64,000 nt of DNA from Geothrix terrae (GTDB lineage Bacteria; Acidobacteriota; Holophagae; Holophagales; Holophagaceae): assembly GCF_022808775.1 (NCBI RefSeq), contig NZ_JAKZLA010000001.1, positions 124,001 through 188,000 of the forward strand, in the 5' to 3' direction. Shown piece after piece: positions 25,548 to 34,539 of this stretch. A program made the position numbers and the translations under genes. Positions within the stretch are counted from its first letter, which is position 1, and each line of letters begins with the position of its first letter. Under the pieces are notes generated by a model. That model saw only the letters and a program-made list of their open reading frames with translations, searched no databases and had not been told where the DNA came from.

Positions 25548-26636
25548 ATGCTTCCTTGGCTCCTCTATCCCTTCCGCGACGCGATCCCCGGTTTCTCGGT
25601 CTTCCGCTACGTCACCTTCCGGACGGCCATGGCCGCGGCCACGGCCATGATCCTCAGCCTGGTGCTGGGGCCCTGGGTGATCCGGACGCTGACCGCCCTC
25701 AAGATGGGCCAGCACATCCGCGGCGAGGGGCCCGAGCACCACCAGAAGAAGGCGGGGACGCCCACCATGGGCGGCATCCTCATCCTGCTGGTGATCACGG
25801 TGTCCACGCTGCTGTGGTGCGACCTCAAGAGCGGCGCCATCTGGGTGGCGCTCATGGCGCTGCTGGGCTTCGGCACCGTGGGTGCGTTCGATGACGCCCA
25901 GAAGCTGCTCAAGAAGCAGAACCTCGGCCTCAGCAGCTGGCAGAAGATGGCCCTGCTCACCGGCATCTCGCTGCTGGTGGCCTGGCTCATCCTGCACTTC
26001 GGCCTGCGCGGCGCGGCCACCAGCCAGCTCTCGGTGCCCTTCTTCAAGAACTTCCGGCCCAACGTGGGCGTTTTGCTCATCCCTTGGATCTGGCTGGTGA
26101 TGGTGGGCACCAGCAACGCCGTGAACCTCACGGACGGCCTCGATGGGCTGGCCATCGGAGGCACGCTCATCGTGTCGCTCACCTACGCGATCCTGGCCTA
26201 CGTGGTGGGCCACGCGAAGATCGCGGCCTACCTGGTGGTGCCCCACGTTCCCGGTGGCGCTGAGTTATCCGTTTTCATGGGGGCCATGGCGGGGGCCTGC
26301 CTGGGCTTCCTGTGGTTCAACGCCCACCCGGCCGAGGTCTTCATGGGCGACACGGGCTCCCTGGGCCTGGGCGGGGCGCTGGGCACCGTGGCCGTGGTCA
26401 TCAAGCAGGAAGTGCTGCTGGTCATCGCCGGCGGACTCTTCGTGCTGGAAGCCGTGAGCGTCATCCTCCAGGTGGGCAGCTTCAAGCTCCGCGGCGGCAA
26501 GCGCATCTTCCGCATGGCACCCTTCCACCACCACCTCGAGCTGGGCGGTCTCCAGGAAACGAAAGTGGTGATCCGCCTCTGGATCACCGCCATCGTCTGC
26601 TCGATCCTGGCCCTCAGCTCTCTGAAGCTGCGATAG
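25548..26636 (+). CDS. mraY: Phospho-N-acetylmuramoyl-pentapeptide transferase
   Basis: An integral membrane enzyme that transfers phospho-MurNAc-pentapeptide to undecaprenyl phosphate to form lipid I. It has 362 residues with about ten membrane segments. Diagnostic loops are KKAGTPTMGGILIL, GAFDDAQKLLKKQ, NLTDGLDGLAIGG with the catalytic Asp cluster, EVFMGDTGSLGLGG, and FRMAPFHHHLEL. Its last 23 bases overlap the 3' end of the antisense EAL gene, so the two transcripts converge. murD, normally next, resumes about 840 bp further on. Confidence 0.97.
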   Translation: MLPWLLYPFRDAIPGFSVFRYVTFRTAMAAATAMILSLVLGPWVIRTLTALKMGQHIRGEGPEHHQKKAGTPTMGGILILLVITVSTLLWCDLKSGAIWVALMALLGFGTVGAFDDAQKLLKKQNLGLSSWQKMALLTGISLLVAWLILHFGLRGAATSQLSVPFFKNFRPNVGVLLIPWIWLVMVGTSNAVNLTDGLDGLAIGGTLIVSLTYAILAYVVGHAKIAAYLVVPHVPGGAELSVFMGAMAGACLGFLWFNAHPAEVFMGDTGSLGLGGALGTVAVVIKQEVLLVIAGGLFVLEAVSVILQVGSFKLRGGKRIFRMAPFHHHLELGGLQETKVVIRLWITAIVCSILALSSLKLR

Positions 26637-27369
26637 GCTTCGGCCGCGTGGGCCAGGGTTGGCCCAGGATGAAGCCCTGACCCCAGGGCACGTCCGCGTC
26701 CATGACGGCTTCCAGCTCCTCCATCGTCTCGATGCCTTCGGCGATGAAGCCGATGCACATGTGCCGGGCGAAGTGGGAGAGCGCGTTGAGGAGGGCGGCC
26801 TGGTAGGGGCGACGGTGGACCTGCTCCACGAGGCTCCGGTCGGCCTTGATGTAGTCCGGCGCCAGCCGCGCCATCTGCGTGAGGCTCGCCACGCCGGCTC
26901 CGAGATCATCCACGGCCACGCGCAATCCGGCATCGCGCAGCCGCTTGGCGTAGGTCTGGAGCGCCTCGAGATCATGCATGCCCTGGGATTCGGTGAACTC
27001 CATCACCACGCATTCCACGGGAAAGGGCAGGGCTTCCAGCCAGCGGGGCAGGCGCGCCCAGAATCCCGGCGCCTCCAGGCTCACGGGCTCGAGGTTCACG
27101 AAGTGGAGGTGGCTGCCGGTCCCGCGCTGAGCCAGGGCCGCGAACGTGGCATCGAGGAAGCGCAGGTCCAGGGTCAGCCGATCCTCCGGCGGGAGGGTGG
27201 GGTTCTGCAGGATCGGCCCGACGGGATGGGTGATGCCCGCCTTGTCCAGGTGGCGGGCCAGGTATTCCTGGGCCACCATGCGATTATCCTGCAGCCGGTA
27301 CATGGGCTGGACGTGAGGCACGATCGTGCCCTCTCCACTCAACAGACTTTCCAGGATGCCCTTGGGCAT
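26614..27369 (-). CDS. EAL-domain protein, probable c-di-GMP phosphodiesterase
   Basis: A 251-residue protein consisting of an EAL domain almost alone. The signature reads Glu35-Tyr-Leu instead of EAL, but the catalytic set is present by alignment to the family: Glu35, Asn92 (FVNLEP), Glu124 (MEFTES), Asp154-Asp155 (DDLGAG), Lys175, Glu211 (AEGIET) and Gln231. Hydrolysis of c-di-GMP is therefore plausible. The start at 27369 has GGAG six bases upstream. An ATG at 27426 lacks one. It is antisense between mraY and murD and overlaps mraY by 23 bases, an unusual place in a dcw cluster. Confidence 0.85.
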   Translation of the reverse strand: MPKGILESLLSGEGTIVPHVQPMYRLQDNRMVAQEYLARHLDKAGITHPVGPILQNPTLPPEDRLTLDLRFLDATFAALAQRGTGSHLHFVNLEPVSLEAPGFWARLPRWLEALPFPVECVVMEFTESQGMHDLEALQTYAKRLRDAGLRVAVDDLGAGVASLTQMARLAPDYIKADRSLVEQVHRRPYQAALLNALSHFARHMCIGFIAEGIETMEELEAVMDADVPWGQGFILGQPWPTRPKPIAASES

Positions 27370-27479
27370 GGCCACTCCACATTCGTTCAAGGGTCCTGCG
27401 TTCAGTGTAGCGCCGTAGCGCGCCACATGCTCACATGCAGGAAGGTCCGTCGCGGGTTACGCTGGAACCAGGGGGCGAC

Positions 27480-28805
27480 ATGCGCACCGTGGTCATGGGA
27501 GCGGGACGTTCGGGCTTGGCGGCGGCCCGTTTCCTCGCGTCGCAAGGACGGCCCGTGGTGCTGACGGACAGCCGGCCCGGGCCCGATCCCGCCTTGGAAC
27601 TTGAGCTGGCCCGAGCGGGCATTCCCGGAGTGTGGGGCAGCCATCCTGAATCGCTCCTGGATCATTGCGGCGAACTTGTCATCAGCCCCGGGATTCCTCC
27701 CAGCGCGCCCTTTGTTGCAGCTGCCATCTGCAGAGGCATTCCTGTCATCGGCGAAGTGGAGCTGGCCCACCGTGCCCTCAGGGACCGGCATGACGGGAGC
27801 CGCGTGCTGGCCGTGACCGGCACCAACGGCAAGAGCACCACCACCGATCTGGTGGCCCACCTGCTCAAGGCGGCAGGCCTGCCTGCGGTGGCCTGCGGCA
27901 ACCTGGGCACTCCCGTCATTGAGGCCGTGACCACGGGTGTCAGAGGGGCGGTCTACGTGGTGGAGCTGAGCAGCTATCAACTCGAGACCGTCGCGGCCTT
28001 CCACGCCGAGGGCGCCGCATTCCTGAATCTGACGCCGGACCATCTCGCCCGCCACGGCAATCTCGAGGCCTATCGTCGGGCCAAGTTGCGGATCTTCGAA
28101 CGGCAGACCACCGATGACCTGCGGGTCGTCCCCGCGGCTCATCCCGAGTGGTGGCAGGATGCGCCGGGCGGCGGGCGGATCGCGCGCTTCGGCTGGACCG
28201 AGTGCGAAGCCTGGTGCGATGCCGGGGGCCACCTCCGCCTTCATGGCGAGGTGCTCCTCCACCGCGAGGATCTGCGCATTCCCGGCGACCACAACGTGGA
28301 GAATGCCCTGGCGGCGGCCCTCCTGGCCCGCCATGGCGGCGCGGATCCCGAGACCATCCGCCAAGGGCTGCGGACCTATCCGGGGCTGGCCCATCGCATC
28401 GCCTTCTGCGGCGAGAAGGGCGGCGTGCGCGCCTACAACGATTCCAAGGGCACGAATGTGGATGCCACGGTCACGGCCATCAAGGCCCTGCCGGGCCCGC
28501 TGGTGCTGCTGCTGGGGGGCACGGACAAAGGCGCCAGCTACGAACCGCTGCGCGAGGCGCTGGACGGCAAGCTGCGGCGCCTGGTGTTCCTGGGTGAGGC
28601 CATTCCCCAACTCACCCGCGACCTGGGCGACCTGCCCCATGATGTGGTGCCGGCCTTCGATGAGGCTGTGCGGGCAGCCCTTGCCCTCGCGCGCTCCGGT
28701 GACCAGGTGCTCCTCAGCCCAGCCTGCGCCAGCTTCGACCAGTTCGATAACTTCGAACAGCGCGGGGAGCGCTTCGAGAGTCTGGTGAAGGTCTGGCTCC
28801 AGTAG
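27480..28805 (+). CDS. murD: UDP-MurNAc-L-alanine : D-glutamate ligase
   Basis: Adds D-glutamate, the second stem-peptide residue. It has 441 residues from ATG 27480 (MRTVVMGAGRSGLAAARFL), which has an AGGGGG-rich site upstream. A frame-extending ATG at 27435 lies 15 codons earlier and is less likely. The ATP loop is AVTGTNGKSTTTDLV, the central motif is EVVELSSYQLE-like (YVVELSSYQLETV), and the hinge is YNDSKGTNVDATV. It is separated from mraY by the antisense EAL gene and so probably needs its own promoter in 27370-27479. Confidence 0.95.
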   Translation: MRTVVMGAGRSGLAAARFLASQGRPVVLTDSRPGPDPALELELARAGIPGVWGSHPESLLDHCGELVISPGIPPSAPFVAAAICRGIPVIGEVELAHRALRDRHDGSRVLAVTGTNGKSTTTDLVAHLLKAAGLPAVACGNLGTPVIEAVTTGVRGAVYVVELSSYQLETVAAFHAEGAAFLNLTPDHLARHGNLEAYRRAKLRIFERQTTDDLRVVPAAHPEWWQDAPGGGRIARFGWTECEAWCDAGGHLRLHGEVLLHREDLRIPGDHNVENALAAALLARHGGADPETIRQGLRTYPGLAHRIAFCGEKGGVRAYNDSKGTNVDATVTAIKALPGPLVLLLGGTDKGASYEPLREALDGKLRRLVFLGEAIPQLTRDLGDLPHDVVPAFDEAVRAALALARSGDQVLLSPACASFDQFDNFEQRGERFESLVKVWLQ

Positions 28806-28813
28806 AATCGGTT

Positions 28814-30232
28814 ATGCACGATGCCGCCCGAGCCGCCGCCGATCTCCGCGCCATGCTGGGCGCCGATGCCGTCCTGACAGAGGCCAACGACCTGGCCCGC
28901 TACGAGGATGGCTGGCGCTACGGGAAGGGCAAGGCCCTGCTGGCGGTGCGCCCCGGGACCACGGAGCAGGTGTCGGAAGTCATGGCCTACTGCCACGAGC
29001 GGGGTATCCGGGTGATGCCCCAGGGTGCCAACACGGGTTTGGTGGGCGCCTCCAACCCGGACGCCAGTGGCGAGATGCTCGTGCTCAGCCTGGAGCGGCT
29101 GAACAAGCGCCTGGAGGTCGACGCCATCAACCGCACCGCCGTGGTGGATGGCGGCGTGCTGCTCAGCACCCTGAACGCGGCGCTGGCGGAGCACGGTCTC
29201 ATGTTCCCCATCGACCTCGGGGCGGATCCCACCATCGGCGGCATGATCGCCACGAACACGGGCGGGACTCGCCTCCTGAAGTACGGCGATGTGCGCTACA
29301 ACCTCCAGGGCCTGGAGGCGGTGCTGGCGGACGGCACGGTGGTGGAGGTCATGAACCACCTCCGGAAGAACAACACGGGCCTCGACTTCAAGCAGCTCTT
29401 CGTGGGCACCAGCGGCGCCTACGGCGTGATCACCGGGGCGGTGCTCCAGGTGGTGCCCGTACCCCGGCAGCACGCCACAGCCCTGGTGGGCTGCGCCTCC
29501 GGCGAGGCCGTGCTGGCCCTCCTGAAGGCGCTGGAGCGGGAGATGGCCGACGTGTTCACGGCCTACGAGGTCATCAGCGCCAATGCCCTGGGCCCCGTGT
29601 TCAAGCACCACGAGGACATCCGCAACCCCTACGGCACCGCCCAGCCTCCCGCGTACACCGCCCTGGTGGAGCTGTCCTCCACCCTCCCCGGGACGGCCCT
29701 CAACCTGGCGGAAGTGCTGGAGGAACGCCTGGGCGCCTTTCTGGAGGGCGAGAGCGGCGAGGGCATCACGGACATATTCATGGGCAAGCCCGAGGACTTC
29801 TGGGCCATCCGCCACCACATCAGCGAGAGCCTCCGAAACGAGGGCAAGGTGCTGGCCTTCGACATCAGCGTGCCCCGGAGCCGCATGGCCGCCTTCACGG
29901 ACGCCGCGGTGGCCCTGTTGGCCAAGGACTATCCCTTCGTGCGCTGCTGCGACTTCGGCCACTGGGGCGACGGCGGGACCCACCTCAATCTCGTGTGGAA
30001 CGAGGGGGAGGCCCCGAGGCCCACGGCCCGGATCGTCGAGGAGCTTCAGTCGCGGATCTACGAGCTGGCGGTCCGGGGCTTCGACGGCTCCTACAGCGCC
30101 GAGCACGGGGTTGGCCCCCACAACCAGCGCTTCTACGACGCCTACACTCCGGAGCCCGTGAAGGCCGCAAACCAGGCCCTCAAGCGGCACCTGGACCCCA
30201 AGGGCCTCCTGGGCACCACGCGGCTGGGCTGA
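28814..30232 (+). CDS. FAD-linked oxidase, D-2-hydroxyacid (GlcD / D-2-hydroxyglutarate dehydrogenase) type
   Basis: A 472-residue flavoprotein of the vanillyl-alcohol-oxidase family. The FAD-binding domain carries VMPQGANTGLVGA, PIDLGADPTIGGMIATNTGG and LFVGTSGAYGVITGAVLQ. The C-terminal FAD-oxidase domain has CDFGHWGDGGTHLNL with metal-binding histidines, then SAEHGVGPHN and DPKGLLGTTRLG. This pattern is closest to D-2-hydroxyglutarate or glycolate/D-lactate dehydrogenases. The exact substrate cannot be read. It starts nine bases after murD and may be co-transcribed with it, although ftsW or murG would be expected in that position. Confidence 0.85.
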   Translation: MHDAARAAADLRAMLGADAVLTEANDLARYEDGWRYGKGKALLAVRPGTTEQVSEVMAYCHERGIRVMPQGANTGLVGASNPDASGEMLVLSLERLNKRLEVDAINRTAVVDGGVLLSTLNAALAEHGLMFPIDLGADPTIGGMIATNTGGTRLLKYGDVRYNLQGLEAVLADGTVVEVMNHLRKNNTGLDFKQLFVGTSGAYGVITGAVLQVVPVPRQHATALVGCASGEAVLALLKALEREMADVFTAYEVISANALGPVFKHHEDIRNPYGTAQPPAYTALVELSSTLPGTALNLAEVLEERLGAFLEGESGEGITDIFMGKPEDFWAIRHHISESLRNEGKVLAFDISVPRSRMAAFTDAAVALLAKDYPFVRCCDFGHWGDGGTHLNLVWNEGEAPRPTARIVEELQSRIYELAVRGFDGSYSAEHGVGPHNQRFYDAYTPEPVKAANQALKRHLDPKGLLGTTRLG

Positions 30233-30300
30233 ACCGGGGCTGTCCAGCGATGGCCGCCGGCCGCGTCCAAGGGTAGATTCGAAGGATCCCCGGAGGCTCC

Positions 30301-30807
30301 ATGCGCCCTTCCATCTTCGCCCTGTCCCTGGCGGCGCCCCTGCTGGCGCAGGCACCCGCGCCCAAGGCGGACCTCTTCGAGCCGGTGCGGTTCCTCGCCG
30401 GGGACTGGGTGGGGGAATCGGACGGGAAGCCCGGCTCCCCCAGCGGCGCGGCCTCCTTCCGGTTCGAGCTGGAGGGAAGGGCCCTCGTACGGCGCAGCCA
30501 CGCCGACTACCCCGCGGCCAATGGCCGTCCGGCCGCCCACCACGAGGACCAGATGACGGTCTTCGTAGAGGGTGGCCAGCTCAAGGCCTTCTACGTCGAC
30601 AACGAGGGCCACGTCATCCGCTACGTGGCCACCGCCATTCCCCAGGGCGTGGCCTTCACCAGCGAACCTGCCCCGGGCCCGCGCTTCCGCCTGACCTACC
30701 TCCGCGGCACCGCCGACACCGTCACCGTCCGCTTCGAGATCGCTCCGCCCAACGCCCCCGAGGCCTTCAAGCCCTACGTGGAAGGCGTCACTCGCAAGGT
30801 GAAGTGA
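30301..30807 (+). CDS. Secreted hypothetical protein, lipocalin-like (heme-binding-like) fold suspected
   Basis: A 168-residue protein with an N-terminal signal peptide (about residues 1-18, IFALSLAAPLLAQA, cleaved after AQA). The mature part is beta-rich: VRFLAGDWVGESDG, then ASFRFELEGRALVRRS, HHEDQMTVFVEGGQLKAFYVDNEG and AFTSEPAPGPRFRLTY. This resembles the DUF1579/THAP4-like lipocalin pattern in which a short L-x-G-x-W motif opens the barrel. That is a fold guess, not a family match. GGAGG precedes the ATG. It stands alone before a bidirectional terminator. Confidence 0.65.
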   Translation: MRPSIFALSLAAPLLAQAPAPKADLFEPVRFLAGDWVGESDGKPGSPSGAASFRFELEGRALVRRSHADYPAANGRPAAHHEDQMTVFVEGGQLKAFYVDNEGHVIRYVATAIPQGVAFTSEPAPGPRFRLTYLRGTADTVTVRFEIAPPNAPEAFKPYVEGVTRKVK

Positions 30808-30827
30808 GTTCTCCCTGGCCGTTCCCT

Positions 30828-30867
30828 GCTGCAAAACGGGCTCCCGATTGGGAGCCCGTTTTGCAGC
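30828..30867. terminator. Bidirectional terminator, 18-bp perfect stem
   Basis: GCTGCAAAACGGGCTCCC (30828-30845) pairs perfectly with 30850-30867 around a GATT loop. The GC core CGGGCTCCC is flanked by AAAA on one side and TTTT on the other, which gives a T-tract on both strands. It lies exactly between two convergent genes. Confidence 0.88.
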
Positions 30868-30880
30868 GATGAAAATGGCT

Positions 30881-32653
30881 TCAAGCCTTGTGGTGAGGTT
30901 TCTGCTCCCAGAAGCGCGGCGGCGCGTAGCAGATGGCCATGAAGACCAGCTGGCTCAGGCCGAAGCCCATGAGGGCGTAGAAGGCCTGGTCCATGAAGCC
31001 GTAGGAGTGCAGGCCCACGCCCAGCATGTTCACGCCGAACCAGGAGCAGGCGGTGATGATGTTGCCGAAGATGGCCATCACCATGGTGCCGCGCTCGCGG
31101 ACATAGCCGGCCCAGCGGGCGTGGAGGATGATGGCGTTCCACAGCACGATCAGCAGGGCGCCGTTCTCCTTGGGATCCCAGCCCCAGAAGCGGCCCCAGG
31201 ACTGGTCGGCCCAGATGCCGCCCAGCACGGTGCCCACGAAGCTGAAGAAGAGGGCGAAGCAGATGATGCCGTAGGCCATGTCCACCAGGGCCTTGTCCGT
31301 CTCCACGTCCACCTTGCTGACGATGTGCTTCCGGATGGCGTAGGCGATGGCGATGGCGCCGGCCAGGAAGGTGCCGGAGTAGCCGATGGTGATGGTCACC
31401 ACGTGGGTGGCCAGCCAGAAGTTGGAGTCCAGCACGGCCCGCATCATCTCCATGGTGTCGCCCTCGGTGCCCAGGTTCTGGGCGACGATCAGGGAGGCGA
31501 AGCCCGCCACGGCGGCCACGGCGGTGCCGAAGCCCTTGCGGTACATCCGCTCCACGATGAGGCCCAGGATCACGGCGCCCCAGCCCACGAAGATGGCCGA
31601 GGAGTAGAGGTTCGTCACCGGCGGGCGGCCCTGGAGGATGATGCGCGCCGCCAGGCCCAGGGTGTGGACGATGGCGCCCGCGAAGAGCAGCGAGTAGGCG
31701 GTGGGGCGCAGCAGCTCCGGTTTCCAGATCCAGGAGATGCACAGGACGATGAACGCCACGAAGTAGATCGACAGGCCCACGAAGAAGGGCTGGGCCCGGT
31801 TGAAGACGACCTCGTTGGTCGCGTGGCTGAGGGCCCCGGGCTTGAGGGTGGAGACCACCCCGTTCATGTCGGCCAGGGCCTGGTTGAAGCTGGCGGCGTC
31901 GTTGGCGACGTAGGCCGCGTTGAGCCGCGCGAGGGGGACCAGGGCCGGGTGGACGCCCTGGCCGGCGGCCATGGCGCGAAGGCTCTCGCCCACGTTCTTC
32001 CAGGCATCGGGACTGCCGCCGGGGAGGGGTGGCAGGATGCGGAACTGGGACAGCTGCATCAGGTCCTGGTGGCGGGCGGAAGCCTCTGGATCGCTGATGG
32101 ACTGGAGCTCCCAGCCGAGGCCGGGCGAGCCGGCCAGCTGGAGGGTGTTCCTCAGCTTGTAGTAGAGGTAGACGCGATCGAACAGGTTGACGATGGCGCT
32201 CTGGAAGCGGGTCCGCTTCTGGGGCGCGATGGGCTGCGCCGTCTGGGCCTGCTTCTGGATTTCCTCCAGATGGGAGGACAGGTCCGCGAAGCTGAAGTAA
32301 TTGCGATTCTGCTTCTGCTGAGCCCCGATCAGCCCGATGACATCCGGATCATCGATGACGAAGATGGGCTGCTGGTCAGCTACCTGGGGGCGGAACATCA
32401 CATCGAGGATCCACTCGTCGGGGCCGATGGTGCGACCTTCGTAGCGGAAGCCCTGGCGACTGTGGATGACCAGCAGGGAGTTGCGGGCCACGGAATCCAG
32501 CGGCTTGACGCGCCCGCCTTCGAGGATGGGGATGTTGCCGAAGCCGGCGACGTCGAAGCCGCGGACCTTCCCGCCGGGGAGGGCGAAGATCAGGGCGATC
32601 AGGAGGGCGAGGGCCCCGGCCGCCCAGGAGAGGTATTTCTGCACAAAGGTCAT
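30881..32653 (-). CDS. ccsA: Cytochrome c biogenesis protein CcsA/ResC (system II heme handling)
   Basis: A 590-residue membrane protein. After one N-terminal membrane segment (about residues 10-27) comes a large extracytoplasmic region (about 30-290). A hydrophobic C-terminal half follows, with around eight helices containing the tryptophan-rich WGWDPKENGALLIVLWNAII (WWD-type heme site) and conserved histidines such as LHARW and ATHVVTITIG. CcsA with ResB exports heme and attaches it to CxxCH apocytochromes. It follows resB by one base, the standard pairing. A C-terminal tail of about 15 residues ends in EQKPHHKA. Confidence 0.92.
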   Translation of the reverse strand: MTFVQKYLSWAAGALALLIALIFALPGGKVRGFDVAGFGNIPILEGGRVKPLDSVARNSLLVIHSRQGFRYEGRTIGPDEWILDVMFRPQVADQQPIFVIDDPDVIGLIGAQQKQNRNYFSFADLSSHLEEIQKQAQTAQPIAPQKRTRFQSAIVNLFDRVYLYYKLRNTLQLAGSPGLGWELQSISDPEASARHQDLMQLSQFRILPPLPGGSPDAWKNVGESLRAMAAGQGVHPALVPLARLNAAYVANDAASFNQALADMNGVVSTLKPGALSHATNEVVFNRAQPFFVGLSIYFVAFIVLCISWIWKPELLRPTAYSLLFAGAIVHTLGLAARIILQGRPPVTNLYSSAIFVGWGAVILGLIVERMYRKGFGTAVAAVAGFASLIVAQNLGTEGDTMEMMRAVLDSNFWLATHVVTITIGYSGTFLAGAIAIAYAIRKHIVSKVDVETDKALVDMAYGIICFALFFSFVGTVLGGIWADQSWGRFWGWDPKENGALLIVLWNAIILHARWAGYVRERGTMVMAIFGNIITACSWFGVNMLGVGLHSYGFMDQAFYALMGFGLSQLVFMAICYAPPRFWEQKPHHKA

Positions 32654-32654
32654 G

Positions 32655-33815
32655 TCAGCCCTCCTTCTTGTCCTGGCGCCGCTTCAGGGAGCGCCGCAGG
32701 ACGATGGCGAAGTGCACGAGCAGGCCCAGGGAGACCAGCACGCAGGACACATAGGGGAGAAGCCAGCCGGGATTTTCGACCACGGAAAGGATAGACAGGG
32801 TGTCGTTCTTGCCAAAGCTCGCCTGGTAGAAGGTCTTGCCCTCGTACCGCAGCGGCTGGTTCATGTAGATGAGCACCTCGCGGGATTCCTTCTGGGAGGG
32901 ATTCACCACCTGGACCAGGCTGGAGAAGTTCTTGGGGATTTCCGTGCCCGGATAGACGTCGTGCCGGAACTGCTTCAGCGTGAAGGCGTAGGGCAGGTAC
33001 TGGCGGCGGAGGCGCATGGTGAGCAGGTAGGTGTGCCCTTCGTGGGTGAAGGACTGGGGCGCCCCGAGGGCCATGGAAGCCAGCCAGATGCCGTAGCTGC
33101 GGCCGCCGGCCACGGGCTCCACGAACACGGAACCCGTGTTCAGCTCGTTGTCGTTGGTGACCGTGGGTCGCTCCACGACGGAGATGCCGGGGCCGATGCC
33201 CGCGGTCGCCAGGGACGGCGGCGCGCCGGGAGGCAGGTTGGAGAGCTCCGAGTTGGGGTAGTAGCGCTTCACGTTCAGGGTGATGGGCGTGCCCGGGATG
33301 GCGATGGACCCGCCTTTGGCCAGCAGGGTGTCGGGCACCGAGTAGACCTCGTCCCAGGCGGGGTCGGTGGTGTCGATGACGGCCAGCTCCATGTTCTTGT
33401 AGCTCTGGACGTAGTTGACGGTCTGGCCCACCTCGATGGACATGTTGGTGTCCACCTGCATCATGCCGGCCACGAACTCGCCCGCGAACAGGATCACCAG
33501 GCCCGCGTGGACCAGCCACATGCCGGCCTTGGCCCAGCTGCGCTGGATGTCGAGCGTCTTGGCGATGAGGTTGAGGGTGAGGAGGAGGCCCACCAGACCG
33601 CCGCCCGGGAACACGGGCAGGGGGAAGGACAGGAAGCTGAACTGCCGCCATACGAAGAAGCTGCGCATGTAGGCGTTCACCGCGCCCTGGGTGCCCATCT
33701 CCACCTGGGCCAGGGTGCAGAGCACCACGAGCGCCATCAGGCAGGCGAGCAGGACGATGGTGAGTTGGAAGGACTTGAAGAACTTCCAGATGCGGGAGGC
33801 GAGTGTCTTAATCAA
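32655..33815 (-). CDS. resB: Cytochrome c biogenesis protein ResB
   Basis: A 386-residue ResB/Ccs1-like membrane protein. It has N-terminal membrane helices (about residues 15-38 and 56-75), a third near 90-112, a large periplasmic domain (about 115-345), and a C-terminal helix (PYVSCVLVSLGLLVHFAIV). ResB and CcsA form the system II synthetase. Its stop lies one base from ccsA and its start overlaps the upstream lipoprotein gene by eight bases, so lipoprotein-resB-ccsA form an operon. Confidence 0.9.
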   Translation of the reverse strand: MIKTLASRIWKFFKSFQLTIVLLACLMALVVLCTLAQVEMGTQGAVNAYMRSFFVWRQFSFLSFPLPVFPGGGLVGLLLTLNLIAKTLDIQRSWAKAGMWLVHAGLVILFAGEFVAGMMQVDTNMSIEVGQTVNYVQSYKNMELAVIDTTDPAWDEVYSVPDTLLAKGGSIAIPGTPITLNVKRYYPNSELSNLPPGAPPSLATAGIGPGISVVERPTVTNDNELNTGSVFVEPVAGGRSYGIWLASMALGAPQSFTHEGHTYLLTMRLRRQYLPYAFTLKQFRHDVYPGTEIPKNFSSLVQVVNPSQKESREVLIYMNQPLRYEGKTFYQASFGKNDTLSILSVVENPGWLLPYVSCVLVSLGLLVHFAIVLRRSLKRRQDKKEG

Positions 33816-34488
33816 GGCGGAGGCTCTCCAGGATGCGCATGAAATCAGGCTTGGCCTTGGCCACGGGACCGGCGTCCCCCGTCAGCTTCAGGAACCAGGT
33901 GTTGCCGTCGGGGGTGGAGATCAGGCCGGCCACCATGCGGCTCTTGGTCTGGCCCTCGCTGGTGAAGTCGTAGACGTTGAGCGCGCCAGCCTTGGTCTTC
34001 ACCACCTTCCGCGCGGCAGCCAGGGCCGCCTCGTCGATGGGGCCCAGGCCGATCTGCCCGCGCCAGCGGTTCACGTTCGCCAGCTCGCCGCCGGCGGCAC
34101 CGGGCAGCACCACCACCGTGGCTTCGTTCTTGCCAGCCACCGGCGACTTGAAGGTGGCGAAGCGCATCCCCTCGCCGGGGACTTCGCTCCAACCCTGAGG
34201 CAGGGACCACTTGAGGGACCCCTGGCCCGAGGGCCGGGGGGGCGCGGGCATGCCCCCATCGGCCGGTGGCATTCCCATCGGTCCGGAGGGGGCCTCCTGG
34301 CCCGTGCCGTCCAGCCGCGCGGCGGCGGACTCCTTGGGCACCCGGTAGTGACTCACCTGGTCCCGGTTGCACCCGAGGGCGGCCAGGGCCAGGAGCCCGG
34401 CGCCGGCCAGCAGAGAAGCCTTCGAGATGAAGGACGTAGGTCGGTGGGGGAGCGTCAATGTTTTCAACAAAGGGTTCCTCGGGGACAT
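33808..34488 (-). CDS. Lipoprotein of unknown function upstream of resB-ccsA
   Basis: A 226-residue protein with a lipoprotein signal peptide: a positively charged start, a hydrophobic stretch LLAGAGLLALAALG, then Cys40 in the lipobox. The mature region has a Gly/Pro/Met-rich spacer (about 65-90), then LKWSLPQGWSEVPGEGMRFATF, a compact alpha/beta domain found as stand-alone lipoproteins. ATG 34488 lacks a ribosome binding site. A TTG eight codons in follows GAGGAA and is an alternative. The operon position suggests an accessory role in cytochrome c maturation, by context only. Confidence 0.7.
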   Translation of the reverse strand: MSPRNPLLKTLTLPHRPTSFISKASLLAGAGLLALAALGCNRDQVSHYRVPKESAAARLDGTGQEAPSGPMGMPPADGGMPAPPRPSGQGSLKWSLPQGWSEVPGEGMRFATFKSPVAGKNEATVVVLPGAAGGELANVNRWRGQIGLGPIDEAALAAARKVVKTKAGALNVYDFTSEGQTKSRMVAGLISTPDGNTWFLKLTGDAGPVAKAKPDFMRILESLRLD

Positions 34489-34539
34489 TTCAGAATACCG
34501 GACCTTCCAGTGTGAAGACAGGCAAGGATGGGGGCGGGC

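Noticed and set aside
26614-26636. Frameshift or degraded end of mraY
   Set aside because: mraY ends normally. The 23-bp overlap is with a distinct antisense gene.
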